Positions 5,920 through 13,063 of a stretch of 13,063 bases of DNA are shown piece after piece. The translations under genes were made by a program, and so were the position numbers. Under the pieces are notes generated by a model that did no database searches, was not told the origin of the DNA, and saw nothing but the letters and a program-made list of their open reading frames with translations. The stretch's first letter is position 1; each line of letters begins with the position of its first letter. Source of the DNA: an uncultured Bacilli bacterium (GTDB lineage Bacteria > Bacillota_I > Bacilli_A > RFN20 > CAG-826); contig CAJOOD010000056.1 of NCBI GenBank assembly GCA_905236085.1, positions 1 to 13,063 on the forward strand. Direction: 5' to 3'.

Positions 5920-8900
5920 TTATTTACTTAAATATTTATTTGGTTTATTAAGATAATTACTAGAGAAGTAGACGTTATTTATCGCGGTGAAGGCTGCTTC
6001 AGTAGAAGTATCCCAATCACTTGCGTTAGGATCAGTGCTTTCCAATTTGATATCCGCGACAACATTCAATGTCACAAATAAGGCTTTGATATTTAATTGA
6101 GCTTTGAGTCTAGTGAATCTATTATTTGAATCAGCGTATAAGCTTAATTCAAGTTCTTGTAAGGCTTCTATACCGGTTAATTCATCTAAATTTAATCCGA
6201 TATCCCATCTCTTTGCACTTTCATCATATTTGAATCCAGTATCGGTGAATAAATTAGTGAAGTTTCCAGCTTCTTTTTCTTCATCGCTTGATAATGATAA
6301 ACCACCAATTGAATCTATGATTGAGCTCTTAACATATAAGAAGTCTTCTAATAAATAGGTCAATAAATTATCGCCATCTAATAGATTTTGGCTGGTAGTC
6401 TTAAAGTGTCTAATTTCTGTTCTACCAGTTAAGACACGGACGACTGTGGTCTTGAAGTGGAAATAGCCTCCAATACCATTATCCTTATTGCTATCATTTT
6501 CACTATAGGTTTCAAATGTAAATTCTGACTTCACTGATTTGGCAGTAATACCATAATCTTGGAACAAAGAAGATAATTTAGCATCAGCGATAACGCCATA
6601 AATCTTAACATATTCGCCATCGACTACAATCTTAACATCTATAGTGAAGTCTAAATTGATAATTCCACCTACTGCAGATAAGTCTATATCCGCGGTTAAA
6701 TGATAATAATTATTCTTCGTTGTATTTAAACCAAATTCTAATAATAAGGAGATAGAAGATAAGTCCATGAAGGAGCCTGTTCTATCAATTGGAGAAACTC
6801 TACTTGAATCAAAATCTTGTAAAGAAACCTTTAAATTGAGGGTTTTTCCAGAAATTACTAAGTTAATAATCTCAACAGATTCTAATTTATCTTCTTCGCT
6901 TAATGTAACACGAATAGTGATATCACTTTCCATTTCAAACAAGGAACCGCCGATAACGAGATTGAGATTTTGTCCATCCTTATGAGCGCTCTTAACGAGG
7001 TCATTCTTTAATAATCTAAAATAGTCTTTGCTAGAAATGATGTCTGCTAATTTACCAGCCCCTGCCATAGACATGATAGGTTCGATAAATTTGGTATATT
7101 TTTCATTGTCTTTATTATCACTGATAAAGGTCTTAACTACATCAACCATATCTAAGATAGAATCAATGGTGACTTTTCCTTTGATGTTTTTATCATCATT
7201 ATCAGGTTCACCATAGATGAAATAAACATTATTTGGTGTAGTGGTATTGGCTTCATTTCTAACATCTAATGAAATTTGATGGGTATACCATACTTCATTC
7301 GCTTTGTATTTATATTGCTCGATGCTTAAATCGCCAAAGCCATATCTTTCCCCGTAATCGAATTGACCTTGTCCGTCTAATTTAATTCCTAAATTATTAG
7401 AATCTAATAAGCTACCTTCAATGCTGAAGCCAGCTTGTTTGCTATCTAATATGCCACTGACTTGATCAACAATAGTGGGCAAGTAAGATAAGGAATCATA
7501 TGTGCTTTCTTCACCGATGGTGATTTGTTTATATGGTTCAGTGTGGACACTAGCATTTAAAGCAAAAGAGCCTAATTCTACATTAGAAATATCTAAATTA
7601 AGAACCCTATCATCTTGGCCAGTGGAAGAATTAAGTTTTAATGTGACTGAAGAATCACTACCTAATCCTAATGAATCTAAACTTAATCCAATATTAATTG
7701 ATGAATTATCGTTACTAAATTCACTAATCATATCAAGAATAACAGAATAATCGCCTTTCTTAATACCGGAAACTAAAGTTGAATCAGTAATAAATGAGAA
7801 TAAGGAAGATACGGCCTCAGTATCTGTTCCTTCGCCACCCATTGTAGAAAACATCGCAGGTAATTCTTCTAATATCCAGTTCATCGTTGCATTATCGATC
7901 TTGGCTTTTAAAACAGAAGATATATCCCCGTTATCATCTTCGGATTCATTGATATTGATATAGCCTTGACCATCATCATATTTGATAATCATGTTGGCGT
8001 ATTCATTTTCATCTTGACCAACAACTTTAAGTTCAATGCCTAATTCGACTGCACTTTTGATATCATCAGCGATAATTTTGCCTCTATGCAAACCTTTATT
8101 TTCAGAACTATCTTCGGAACTATTATCTGAATTTTCTTCCCATTCATCATGTTCTTCATCATGATTATCTTCCTCTTCATAATCAGGATCATAATCACTA
8201 AATCTATAATCAGAGAAATCTAATAATTCGGAAAAATCAGCGTTAATTGAGCCGGAAATTGCGCCGATTTCTAATGTGGAGTCATCGCTAATGCTGTCTA
8301 AATCAAAGGTAAATTCCACGCCAATTTTTTGATTATCTTCGCCTAAGAAATTAGCTAATTTTTCTAGCCAACCTTTATAGCTGATAACTTCAACATAAGT
8401 GTATTCCGAATTGTAATATTTATTGTTTTCATTATCATCATCTGGAGCGTAGACTTTAAATCCATCCTTAATGGTAGATAAGGCATCAATTTTAAGCGCG
8501 CCTTTAATTACAACGCTACCTAAATCAATCGTTCCTAAATCGATATATTTTAAACGATAATCTTCACTGACTACGATGCTAAGAGCAATATTCTTATTAT
8601 CCATTTCTCCTGTTTCAGCGTCTTTGCTATTGATTTGTACAGTGAGATCAAATTTCCAATCACCTGTTGTTAATTGATTTTCTACAACATCTAGTCCAAT
8701 ACCTTCTTGGTCATCAGAAATACTTTCTAATGAGAAATTAGACATGCTAGATAAATCAATCATGCCAAACAAACTATCAACTACTCCGTTAAATATATCA
8801 TCGATTAAATATTCAACATCCAAATCTATAGCTTCCATAAATAATTTATAGATGAGACCTGGATTATCTTCATCTTGATAAATTAATTCATCTAAAGTAG

Positions 8901-9399
8901 AAGATGTGGCTTTAATTCTTAAGTCTTTTAAACCAAAATATAAACCGCTATTAACGTAAGAGACATTAACAGGTAAAAATCTGTTGTTATAGTCTATATC
9001 AGCATTAAGAACAAAATTGATGTCTTTTAAGCCTCTCATTAAAAATTGGAGTCCGCTCTTATGAGTCGTATCATTTAATAATGAGATGGCATTTTCTGTT
9101 TCACCCGCGGTAAATGAGACGGAGAAATTTTCAAATTCTACATCTAGTCCGTAATATTCTTTTTCTCCTGTATTTTCTCCTGTATCAGTAATCCCGGTAT
9201 CAATGCTAAATTGATTAACAAATTCAGCAAAGTGATTAACTTCTTCTTCCACACCGTCATTATTAATTTCATTTCCATTAAATAATCCTGATCTAACCTT
9301 GCTTGGAGTTACCATATAGGCGCCTACCGCAGCCACTCCAAAGGTCAATACTCCTATAATTGATCTTAATCCTATCTTTTTAATTTTCTTCTTATTCAT
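5920..9399 (-). CDS. Large membrane-anchored, beta-rich repeat protein, 1159 aa
   Basis: I do not recognise a named family. A Lys-rich N-terminus and one hydrophobic segment (about 9-30) form a signal anchor, placing residues after about 31 outside the membrane. There is no lipobox and no LPXTG. The body shows about four similar modules, about 127-305, 449-618, 705-863 and 905-1121. Each begins with strands around a Y/F motif (GLYFGL 152, YININ 480, VYFIYG 725, VKIYGV 931). Helices such as MNWILEEL and SILDMV follow, then alternating strands with an IALSIVVSEDYRLKYI-type pattern (about 271, 834, 1085). Modules 1 and 2 are joined by a very acidic Asp/Glu/Ser linker at about 397-434. The alternation and module size recall LolA/LppX-type half-barrels that bind lipids, so a lipid or hydrophobic-ligand carrier is a hypothesis only. 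The stop of the upstream gene overlaps its start by 8 nt, and AGAAGGAG lies 9 nt before the ATG. Confidence 0.9.
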   Translation of the reverse strand: MNKKKIKKIGLRSIIGVLTFGVAAVGAYMVTPSKVRSGLFNGNEINNDGVEEEVNHFAEFVNQFSIDTGITDTGENTGEKEYYGLDVEFENFSVSFTAGETENAISLLNDTTHKSGLQFLMRGLKDINFVLNADIDYNNRFLPVNVSYVNSGLYFGLKDLRIKATSSTLDELIYQDEDNPGLIYKLFMEAIDLDVEYLIDDIFNGVVDSLFGMIDLSSMSNFSLESISDDQEGIGLDVVENQLTTGDWKFDLTVQINSKDAETGEMDNKNIALSIVVSEDYRLKYIDLGTIDLGSVVIKGALKIDALSTIKDGFKVYAPDDDNENNKYYNSEYTYVEVISYKGWLEKLANFLGEDNQKIGVEFTFDLDSISDDSTLEIGAISGSINADFSELLDFSDYRFSDYDPDYEEEDNHDEEHDEWEENSDNSSEDSSENKGLHRGKIIADDIKSAVELGIELKVVGQDENEYANMIIKYDDGQGYININESEDDNGDISSVLKAKIDNATMNWILEELPAMFSTMGGEGTDTEAVSSLFSFITDSTLVSGIKKGDYSVILDMISEFSNDNSSINIGLSLDSLGLGSDSSVTLKLNSSTGQDDRVLNLDISNVELGSFALNASVHTEPYKQITIGEESTYDSLSYLPTIVDQVSGILDSKQAGFSIEGSLLDSNNLGIKLDGQGQFDYGERYGFGDLSIEQYKYKANEVWYTHQISLDVRNEANTTTPNNVYFIYGEPDNDDKNIKGKVTIDSILDMVDVVKTFISDNKDNEKYTKFIEPIMSMAGAGKLADIISSKDYFRLLKNDLVKSAHKDGQNLNLVIGGSLFEMESDITIRVTLSEEDKLESVEIINLVISGKTLNLKVSLQDFDSSRVSPIDRTGSFMDLSSISLLLEFGLNTTKNNYYHLTADIDLSAVGGIINLDFTIDVKIVVDGEYVKIYGVIADAKLSSLFQDYGITAKSVKSEFTFETYSENDSNKDNGIGGYFHFKTTVVRVLTGRTEIRHFKTTSQNLLDGDNLLTYLLEDFLYVKSSIIDSIGGLSLSSDEEKEAGNFTNLFTDTGFKYDESAKRWDIGLNLDELTGIEALQELELSLYADSNNRFTRLKAQLNIKALFVTLNVVADIKLESTDPNASDWDTSTEAAFTAINNVYFSSNYLNKPNKYLSK
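8098..8211 (-). other. Acidic low-complexity linker in the 1159-residue protein
   Basis: These codons encode about 38 residues (397-434), almost all Asp, Glu, Ser, Asn, His or Tyr, between the first and second modules. It is likely a flexible spacer or metal-binding stretch. Nothing comparable occurs between the other modules. Confidence 0.75.
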
Positions 9400-10327
9400 A
9401 GTCTATTTCTCCTTCTATCGAATAATTGATTTGTTCATTTAATTGAGGAATGTTTATTTTCTCATTCGCGTGATAATAATATTTAATATCGTTATGTATA
9501 TTAGCCGCGATGCCTGCCATCTTAGCTTGATATTTCTCATTCGCATGGGAATATAATAGAGTCATATCGCTAGTAAACACATATGTATGTCTTAGATATT
9601 CAAATACTGGTAATCCGCTGAGATTTGACATACTTTTCATCTGTATTTTGTAATAATACGAGGCGATATCAACATTCATATCTAAGGTTATTTTGATATT
9701 GCCATTTTCAAGTATTTCTTTAGAGCAATTCTCTTGGTTAACCGAAGCATCAGATATAATGTATATGAACATCTCATCTAATGTCTTACCCCAGTTTTCT
9801 TTATATCCATCTGACGTGTAATATGTCGCTTCACTTGGGTATTCACCTATTTCGGTATCACTGGCTTTTCCTTTATATAGCAAGTCGCCATTACCAATTC
9901 CATCTTGCTTTACTCTTGTAGCAATTGATACCATACTCGACCGAGATAATGATTCTTCAAAATATTGATTACCAACTTTGATTTGGGCATTCCTAATAGT
10001 TTGGTTAACAATTGTTTCCGCCGCTCCGACACCAATAGAATAAGAATTTTCACATTGCCGATATTTCTCTAAGCCGATGTTTACTAGTTCTGATTCCGAA
10101 AAATCTTGCTTTGGATTCTTTTGGAATTCGTTTAATAACTTAGAAGCATCGTCTTGATAAGCACTTGGATTAAAGCCGGTATAATCCACTTCGGCTTGGG
10201 AGGTGGTAAGTTTAATTGTGACACCAATCCCTGTTCCTAGTAGCAGTGCTCCAATAACAATTCCTGAATAGATGAAGGCTGTTTTTTTCTTTTCAGCCGG
10301 ATTTTTCTTTTCTTTGCTCTTTTTCAT
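9392..10327 (-). CDS. Membrane-anchored extracytoplasmic protein, LolA/LppX-like C-terminal half suspected
   Basis: With the start at 10327 the protein has 311 residues. A Lys-rich cytoplasmic tail (MKKSKEKKNPAEKKK) leads to one TM segment (about 17-39), then an extracytoplasmic domain. After helices at about 58-75, strands follow: TIRNAQIKVGNQYF (about 110-123) and NIKITLDMNVD (about 210-220). YYYKIQMKSMSNLSG comes next, then HTYVFTSDMTLLYSHANEKYQAKMAGI (in two stretches, about 247-273). This order of strand, small helix and meander resembles LolA/LppX/LprG carriers, by eye only. Two Cys (92 and 201) lie outside the membrane and could form a disulfide. A second ATG at 10348 would add MLNNLCA. 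I prefer 10327 because the Lys-rich start is typical and neither has a Shine-Dalgarno site. It is the first gene of an operon with the 1159-residue protein, so they probably act together. Confidence 0.82.
   Translation of the reverse strand: MKKSKEKKNPAEKKKTAFIYSGIVIGALLLGTGIGVTIKLTTSQAEVDYTGFNPSAYQDDASKLLNEFQKNPKQDFSESELVNIGLEKYRQCENSYSIGVGAAETIVNQTIRNAQIKVGNQYFEESLSRSSMVSIATRVKQDGIGNGDLLYKGKASDTEIGEYPSEATYYTSDGYKENWGKTLDEMFIYIISDASVNQENCSKEILENGNIKITLDMNVDIASYYYKIQMKSMSNLSGLPVFEYLRHTYVFTSDMTLLYSHANEKYQAKMAGIAANIHNDIKYYYHANEKINIPQLNEQINYSIEGEIDYE
9409..9416 (-). promoter_or_regulatory. Shine-Dalgarno site AGAAGGAG inside the upstream gene's end
   Basis: On the minus strand AGAAGGAG lies 9 nt before the ATG at 9399 and within the last codons of the 311-residue protein. 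It shows that the organism uses canonical ribosome binding sites for internal operon genes. Confidence 0.85.
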
Positions 10328-10369
10328 TGCGCATAAATTATTTAACATGCGAAAAAATAATTCACTGAA

Positions 10370-10397
10370 TTGATAAAAGTATTAAAAATAGAGTCAA
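10370..10397 (-). promoter_or_regulatory. Weak promoter candidate for the envelope operon
   Basis: On the minus strand TTGACT (10397-10392) and TATCAA (10375-10370) are separated by 16 nt. The -10 box matches TATAAT at only four positions. Transcription would start about 36 nt before the ATG at 10327. No Shine-Dalgarno site is seen in that leader. Confidence 0.3.
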
Positions 10398-10418
10398 AAA
10401 ATAAACTCTCCTAAAAAG

Positions 10419-10436
10419 AGAAAAATATATTTTTCT
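10419..10436. promoter_or_regulatory. 18-bp perfect palindrome, candidate operator
   Basis: AGAAAAATATATTTTTCT is perfectly symmetric and ends one base before the TGGACA -35 candidate of the XRE gene. It lies between the XRE gene and the divergent envelope operon. XRE proteins bind as dimers to palindromes of this length near their own promoters, so autoregulation through this site, possibly with control of the divergent operon, is a reasonable inference. Confidence 0.55.
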
Positions 10437-10437
10437 A

Positions 10438-10466
10438 TGGACATTATCATCATTTAGTCATATTTT
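10438..10466 (+). promoter_or_regulatory. Promoter of the XRE gene predicting a leaderless mRNA
   Basis: TGGACA (10438-10443, five of six matches) and TATTTT (10461-10466, four of six) are exactly 17 nt apart. Only 7 nt separate the -10 box from the ATG at 10474, so transcription would start at or next to the start codon. No Shine-Dalgarno site precedes the ATG, which fits. Confidence 0.55.
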
Positions 10467-10473
10467 AAAAATT

Positions 10474-11064
10474 ATGGAAGATTTAAGAAAAATTATTGGA
10501 AAAAATTTAGCGGATTTAAGGAAAAGACACGGACTTACTCAGCTTGAACTCGCAGAGAAATTTAATTATACAGATCGCGCTGTTTCAAAATGGGAGAATG
10601 GTGACACTCTTCCTGATGTAGAAGTCTTGTATAATCTTTGTGAATATTATGGAGTGACAATAGATTTTTTAACTCACGAAGAAAATTCTCAATATATTAA
10701 AGAAGATTCTAGACTATCTATTTCTAATAAAGTAACTATTATTGCTTTAGTATCATCAATAGTTTGGGCCATAGCGACAATTATTTTTGTCTTCTCATTA
10801 ATAAGAGATAATATTCCTACCTTATGGCAATCATTTATTTGGGCTGTACCTGTCAATGCCTTTGTTGTGGTCTTATTTAATAAATTATATTTCCGTTATC
10901 GATTATTGTATTTCGTCGCTTGGTCAGTATTTGTTTGGGGTCTACTCACCGCAATATATGTAAGCAAACTAGATTATAATTTATGGCCAATATTTATCCT
11001 AGGTGTTCCTTCACAAGCCACATTAGTGATATGGCTTAATCTAAAAATCACTAAAACCTCATAA
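10474..11064 (+). CDS. XRE-family regulator with C-terminal four-TM membrane domain
   Basis: The protein has 196 residues. Residues about 5-66 form an HTH_3 (Cro/C1) domain: IGKNLADLRKRHGLTQLELA, then DRAVSKWENGDTLPDVEVLYNLCEYYGVTIDFL, with the recognition helix around RAVSKWENG. A short linker leads to four predicted TM helices (about 87-109, 118-136, 143-163 and 169-190). This XRE-plus-membrane layout is common in Firmicutes, and the membrane part is thought to sense or tether; no ligand is known here. It is divergent from the 311/1159-residue operon with a palindrome between them, so it may control that operon and itself. The start is the natural beginning of the HTH domain. Confidence 0.92.
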   Translation: MEDLRKIIGKNLADLRKRHGLTQLELAEKFNYTDRAVSKWENGDTLPDVEVLYNLCEYYGVTIDFLTHEENSQYIKEDSRLSISNKVTIIALVSSIVWAIATIIFVFSLIRDNIPTLWQSFIWAVPVNAFVVVLFNKLYFRYRLLYFVAWSVFVWGLLTAIYVSKLDYNLWPIFILGVPSQATLVIWLNLKITKTS

Positions 11065-11109
11065 AAACGAAGAAAATAATTAACTTTTGCGCCATTATTA
11101 ATCAACACG

Positions 11110-12219
11110 ATGAAGAAAAAGAAAAATGAAATTAAAACTAAAAGAATAAGCGTTAAAGGATATAACCTCTATCATTGGTATAGCGAATATCTTAAATTTT
11201 ATTATGACACTTTAAAAGATTATTATATTAACGACATCACATCTTATAGTGATTCAACCAAGGAGAAATTCACTTCTCTTGGCATAAACACTTTTGCTGA
11301 CTTAATTCTTCTAGATGAAAAATTCTTCTATGAACATAGAGATACAATTACTTATTTCTATATTAAATCATTAACCAAACACCTTATAAAAAAGGCTCGC
11401 AAACTTGTTGGATTTAAATATGTATCTCAATACCAGTCCTCTGATATTTATCTTATTTCTAAAGAGATGCTATTCTTAGAAGAATTAGATGAAGAAGAAT
11501 TAAACCGATATATCGATTTTAAAGATTATGTCTCTATTGAAAATAAATTTACTGACTTAGAAATACACACATATAAAGATTTAAAAGAATATGGAATGCA
11601 CGGATTAGATGAATTAGAAAATTTTAATCAAATCTCTTATATCATGCTTGCCATTATTATTAGATATGATTTTGCCTATAAGATGTTAGGATTACAAAAT
11701 CAATATGACACAACGATAAGGACTTATCGTGAATATTTGCAAGAAATAAAGGAAGTTTTGCCGAGATATTTTCTAAATCAAGATGAATATTTATCAGAAT
11801 TACCTGATATCAATTATAAGAACATAATAGGATTGTTAGATAAGCAAATTTTTGATGCGTTAGAGAATAACGCTAAAACGAAGGATAGATATTTATGTTA
11901 TTTATATAGTAAAGGTATACATGATAGGGGATTGCTCTCGCGCATAGGAAAAAGTAAATTTAAGTATTATGTTAATGATCAATGCAGATTAATTAAAAAG
12001 ATATTTATTAATTTTGAATATGCCAAAGCGGAAAACGAAATTACTAAATTTTATGATTTATTATTAACGGTTAAAGATGTAAATCTTATCTATATGATTA
12101 GTCTATCTAAGAAAGTAAAAGGTCCTTTTTACGATTATATTAAAATCGTATTTAGATCCATCAATTTAAGCGTTGATTTAATTCCAAATTATAAAAAACT
12201 AAATGAAACAAACAATTAA
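11110..12219 (+). CDS. Hypothetical helical protein, 369 aa, possible helix-hairpin-helix-like modules
   Basis: I do not recognise this protein. It is soluble, rich in Lys, Tyr, Ile and Glu, predicted nearly all-helical, with no signal peptide or TM segment. The first 15 residues are very basic. Three stretches look alike: about 50-100 (FTSLGINTFADLILLDEKFF), 142-195 (FTDLEIHTYKDLKEYGMHGL) and 258-300 (LYSKGIHDRGLLSRIGKSKF). Each has a Gly/Glu-Ile turn followed by an xDL(L) helix, reminiscent of the helix-hairpin-helix fold of the RNA polymerase alpha C-terminal domain. That would suggest nucleic-acid or protein binding, but it is by eye only. It follows the XRE gene by 45 nt on the same strand, so co-transcription is possible. 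No Shine-Dalgarno site is seen before the ATG. The next gene has its own -10 box. Confidence 0.83.
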   Translation: MKKKKNEIKTKRISVKGYNLYHWYSEYLKFYYDTLKDYYINDITSYSDSTKEKFTSLGINTFADLILLDEKFFYEHRDTITYFYIKSLTKHLIKKARKLVGFKYVSQYQSSDIYLISKEMLFLEELDEEELNRYIDFKDYVSIENKFTDLEIHTYKDLKEYGMHGLDELENFNQISYIMLAIIIRYDFAYKMLGLQNQYDTTIRTYREYLQEIKEVLPRYFLNQDEYLSELPDINYKNIIGLLDKQIFDALENNAKTKDRYLCYLYSKGIHDRGLLSRIGKSKFKYYVNDQCRLIKKIFINFEYAKAENEITKFYDLLLTVKDVNLIYMISLSKKVKGPFYDYIKIVFRSINLSVDLIPNYKKLNETNN

Positions 12220-12241
12220 GTTAGATTTAAGGTTTAGTACT

Positions 12242-12262
12242 TATAATTTAAATGAAAGAAGG
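12242..12262 (+). promoter_or_regulatory. -10 box and Shine-Dalgarno site of the lipoprotein gene
   Basis: A consensus TATAAT lies at 12242-12247; no convincing -35 box is 16-18 nt upstream. GAAAGAAGG (12254-12262) is a Shine-Dalgarno site 10 nt before the ATG at 12273. The gene appears to be transcribed separately from the helical protein upstream. Confidence 0.5.
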
Positions 12263-12272
12263 TAAGCGATTT

Positions 12273-13063
12273 ATGAAAAGAGTATCAAAAATATTGACCT
12301 TATTAGCCGCGACAACGCTAATCGTCGCATGTAACAATCCAAGTGAAAATAATAATTCCTCGTCATTAAATAGTGAAACAAGCTCTAATAGCGGGATTCA
12401 ATCTTCCACAAGTGAAGAAATAAATGAATCTAGCGATGAGTCATCAACTGAGTCAAATAGTGAATCTTCCTCTGAATCCAGCAGCGAAGCTTCTTCAGAA
12501 TCAAGTAGCAACTCATCTTCAGAATCATCTAATAGTTCATCCTCATCATCTAGTGAAAATAGTAATGATGATTTCGCTATCGTTACTAGTGATGGAAGCT
12601 TTGAGAAAAATGGAAACATTTATACCATTACCTCCGCGGGAACATATGATTTATCTGGAACATTATCTAACGGACAAATAATTGTTGATGCTGGTGAAGA
12701 TGATGAAGTTGATATCAACTTAAATGGTGTTAGTATCACCTATGATAGCAATTCACCAATCTTTGTTAACGCCGCTAATAAAGTAGAAATTTCCGCAAAA
12801 AAGGGGACTTCTAACACGATTATTGATAATAGAAGCGCTAAAACGAGTGATGATGATGCACAAGGCGAAGGCGCTATATATGCGGCTTGTGATTTAAAGA
12901 TTAAAGGTAATGGAACACTTAATGTTACTGGTAATTACAATAACGGAATTCATAGTAAAGATGATTTAGATTTAAAAAATGCCACCATTAATGTCACGGC
13001 CTATAATCATGCATTTAAAGGCAACGATTCTATTACTGTAGAATCAGGAAATATAACCGCTAT
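12273..13063 (+). CDS. Lipoprotein with Ser/Glu linker and DUF4353-type carbohydrate-binding beta-helix (3' partial)
   Basis: Only the first 263 residues are in the window. The protein begins with a lipoprotein signal peptide, MKRVSKILTLLAATT, with a lipobox IVAC that makes Cys20 the lipidated residue. Residues about 22-99 are a low-complexity linker of Ser, Glu and Asn that would hold the domain away from the membrane. From about 101 the sequence matches the Cthe_2159-like DUF4353 family: AGTYDLSGTLSNGQIIVDAG (122-141), DINLNGVSI (147-155), KGTSNTIIDN, LKIKGNGTLNVTGNYNNGI and HSKDDLDLKNATINVTAYNHAFKG. Those repeats form a right-handed parallel beta-helix, and the founding member binds acidic plant polysaccharides. 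Binding of a cell-wall or environmental polysaccharide is the likely role; no catalytic site is expected. The C-terminal part lies beyond the window. Confidence 0.92.
   Translation, partial: MKRVSKILTLLAATTLIVACNNPSENNNSSSLNSETSSNSGIQSSTSEEINESSDESSTESNSESSSESSSEASSESSSNSSSESSNSSSSSSSENSNDDFAIVTSDGSFEKNGNIYTITSAGTYDLSGTLSNGQIIVDAGEDDEVDINLNGVSITYDSNSPIFVNAANKVEISAKKGTSNTIIDNRSAKTSDDDAQGEGAIYAACDLKIKGNGTLNVTGNYNNGIHSKDDLDLKNATINVTAYNHAFKGNDSITVESGNITA

Noticed and set aside
6104..7750. Several short plus-strand frames opposite the 1159-residue gene
   Set aside because: All are antisense shadows within one continuous minus-strand coding region with a good Shine-Dalgarno site.
12398..12681. Open frames in other phases over the Ser-rich linker (73 and 85 codons)
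   Set aside because: They are by-products of the Ser/Glu codon composition; the plus-strand frame from 12273 has a lipobox and a family match.
1..13063. Alternative genetic code with TGA read as Trp
   Set aside because: Long genes use TGG for Trp and need no in-frame TGA, and the overlap at 93-96 makes sense with TGA as a stop.
1..13063. CRISPR array, tRNA, rRNA or insertion sequence
   Set aside because: I saw no regularly spaced repeats, no tRNA-like or rRNA-like sequence and no transposase frame or terminal inverted repeats.

Overview
This is a low-GC bacterial window read with the standard bacterial code. TGG encodes Trp in full-length proteins, TGA is not needed inside any of them, and nearly all genes stop at TAA. 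Protein types (PII-like regulator, CPA2 antiporter, HI0933/BaiN-like flavoprotein, XRE regulator with a membrane domain, Ser-rich lipoprotein with a DUF4353-like domain, HipA-like kinase remnant) and the Gram-positive style lipobox suggest a member of the Bacillota. My best guess is an uncultured gut-type Bacilli lineage near the Erysipelotrichia/RF39 groups. This placement is inference; there is no rRNA or marker gene here.

Layout. Positions 1-434 hold the tail of one gene and a 113-residue protein of unknown function overlapping it by ATGA. Positions about 608-1651 hold a decaying HipA-like kinase gene: one frame throughout, two in-frame TAA codons and an apparent internal deletion. A perfect 12-bp-stem terminator (1667-1697) ends it and also serves the convergent minus-strand block. 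That block (1711-4546) carries, in transcription order, a PII-like protein, a cation/proton antiporter and a four-TM membrane protein of unknown function. Divergent from it is an HI0933/BaiN-like flavoprotein gene (4630-5847).

A second bidirectional terminator (5880-5910) separates the flavoprotein gene from a two-gene minus-strand operon (5920-10327). It encodes two membrane-anchored extracytoplasmic proteins, 311 and 1159 residues, overlapping by 8 nt. The larger appears to be built from about four repeats of a beta-rich/helix module. The smaller has a C-terminal half reminiscent of LolA/LppX-type lipid carriers. Divergent from this operon is an XRE regulator fused to a four-TM membrane domain, and an 18-bp perfect palindrome lies between the two. 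The window ends with an unrecognised helical protein with three possible helix-hairpin-helix-like modules (11110-12219) and the start of a lipoprotein with a Ser/Glu linker and a DUF4353-type beta-helix domain (12273 to the edge).

Putative collaborations: the PII-like protein probably gates the antiporter it is coupled to; the XRE-membrane protein may control itself and the divergent envelope operon; the 311- and 1159-residue proteins probably act together outside the membrane. The strongest candidate for an undescribed system is that last pair with its regulator. A second theme is that several genes that appear to be first in their transcripts lack a Shine-Dalgarno sequence, and at least one has -35/-10 boxes placed to give a leaderless mRNA.
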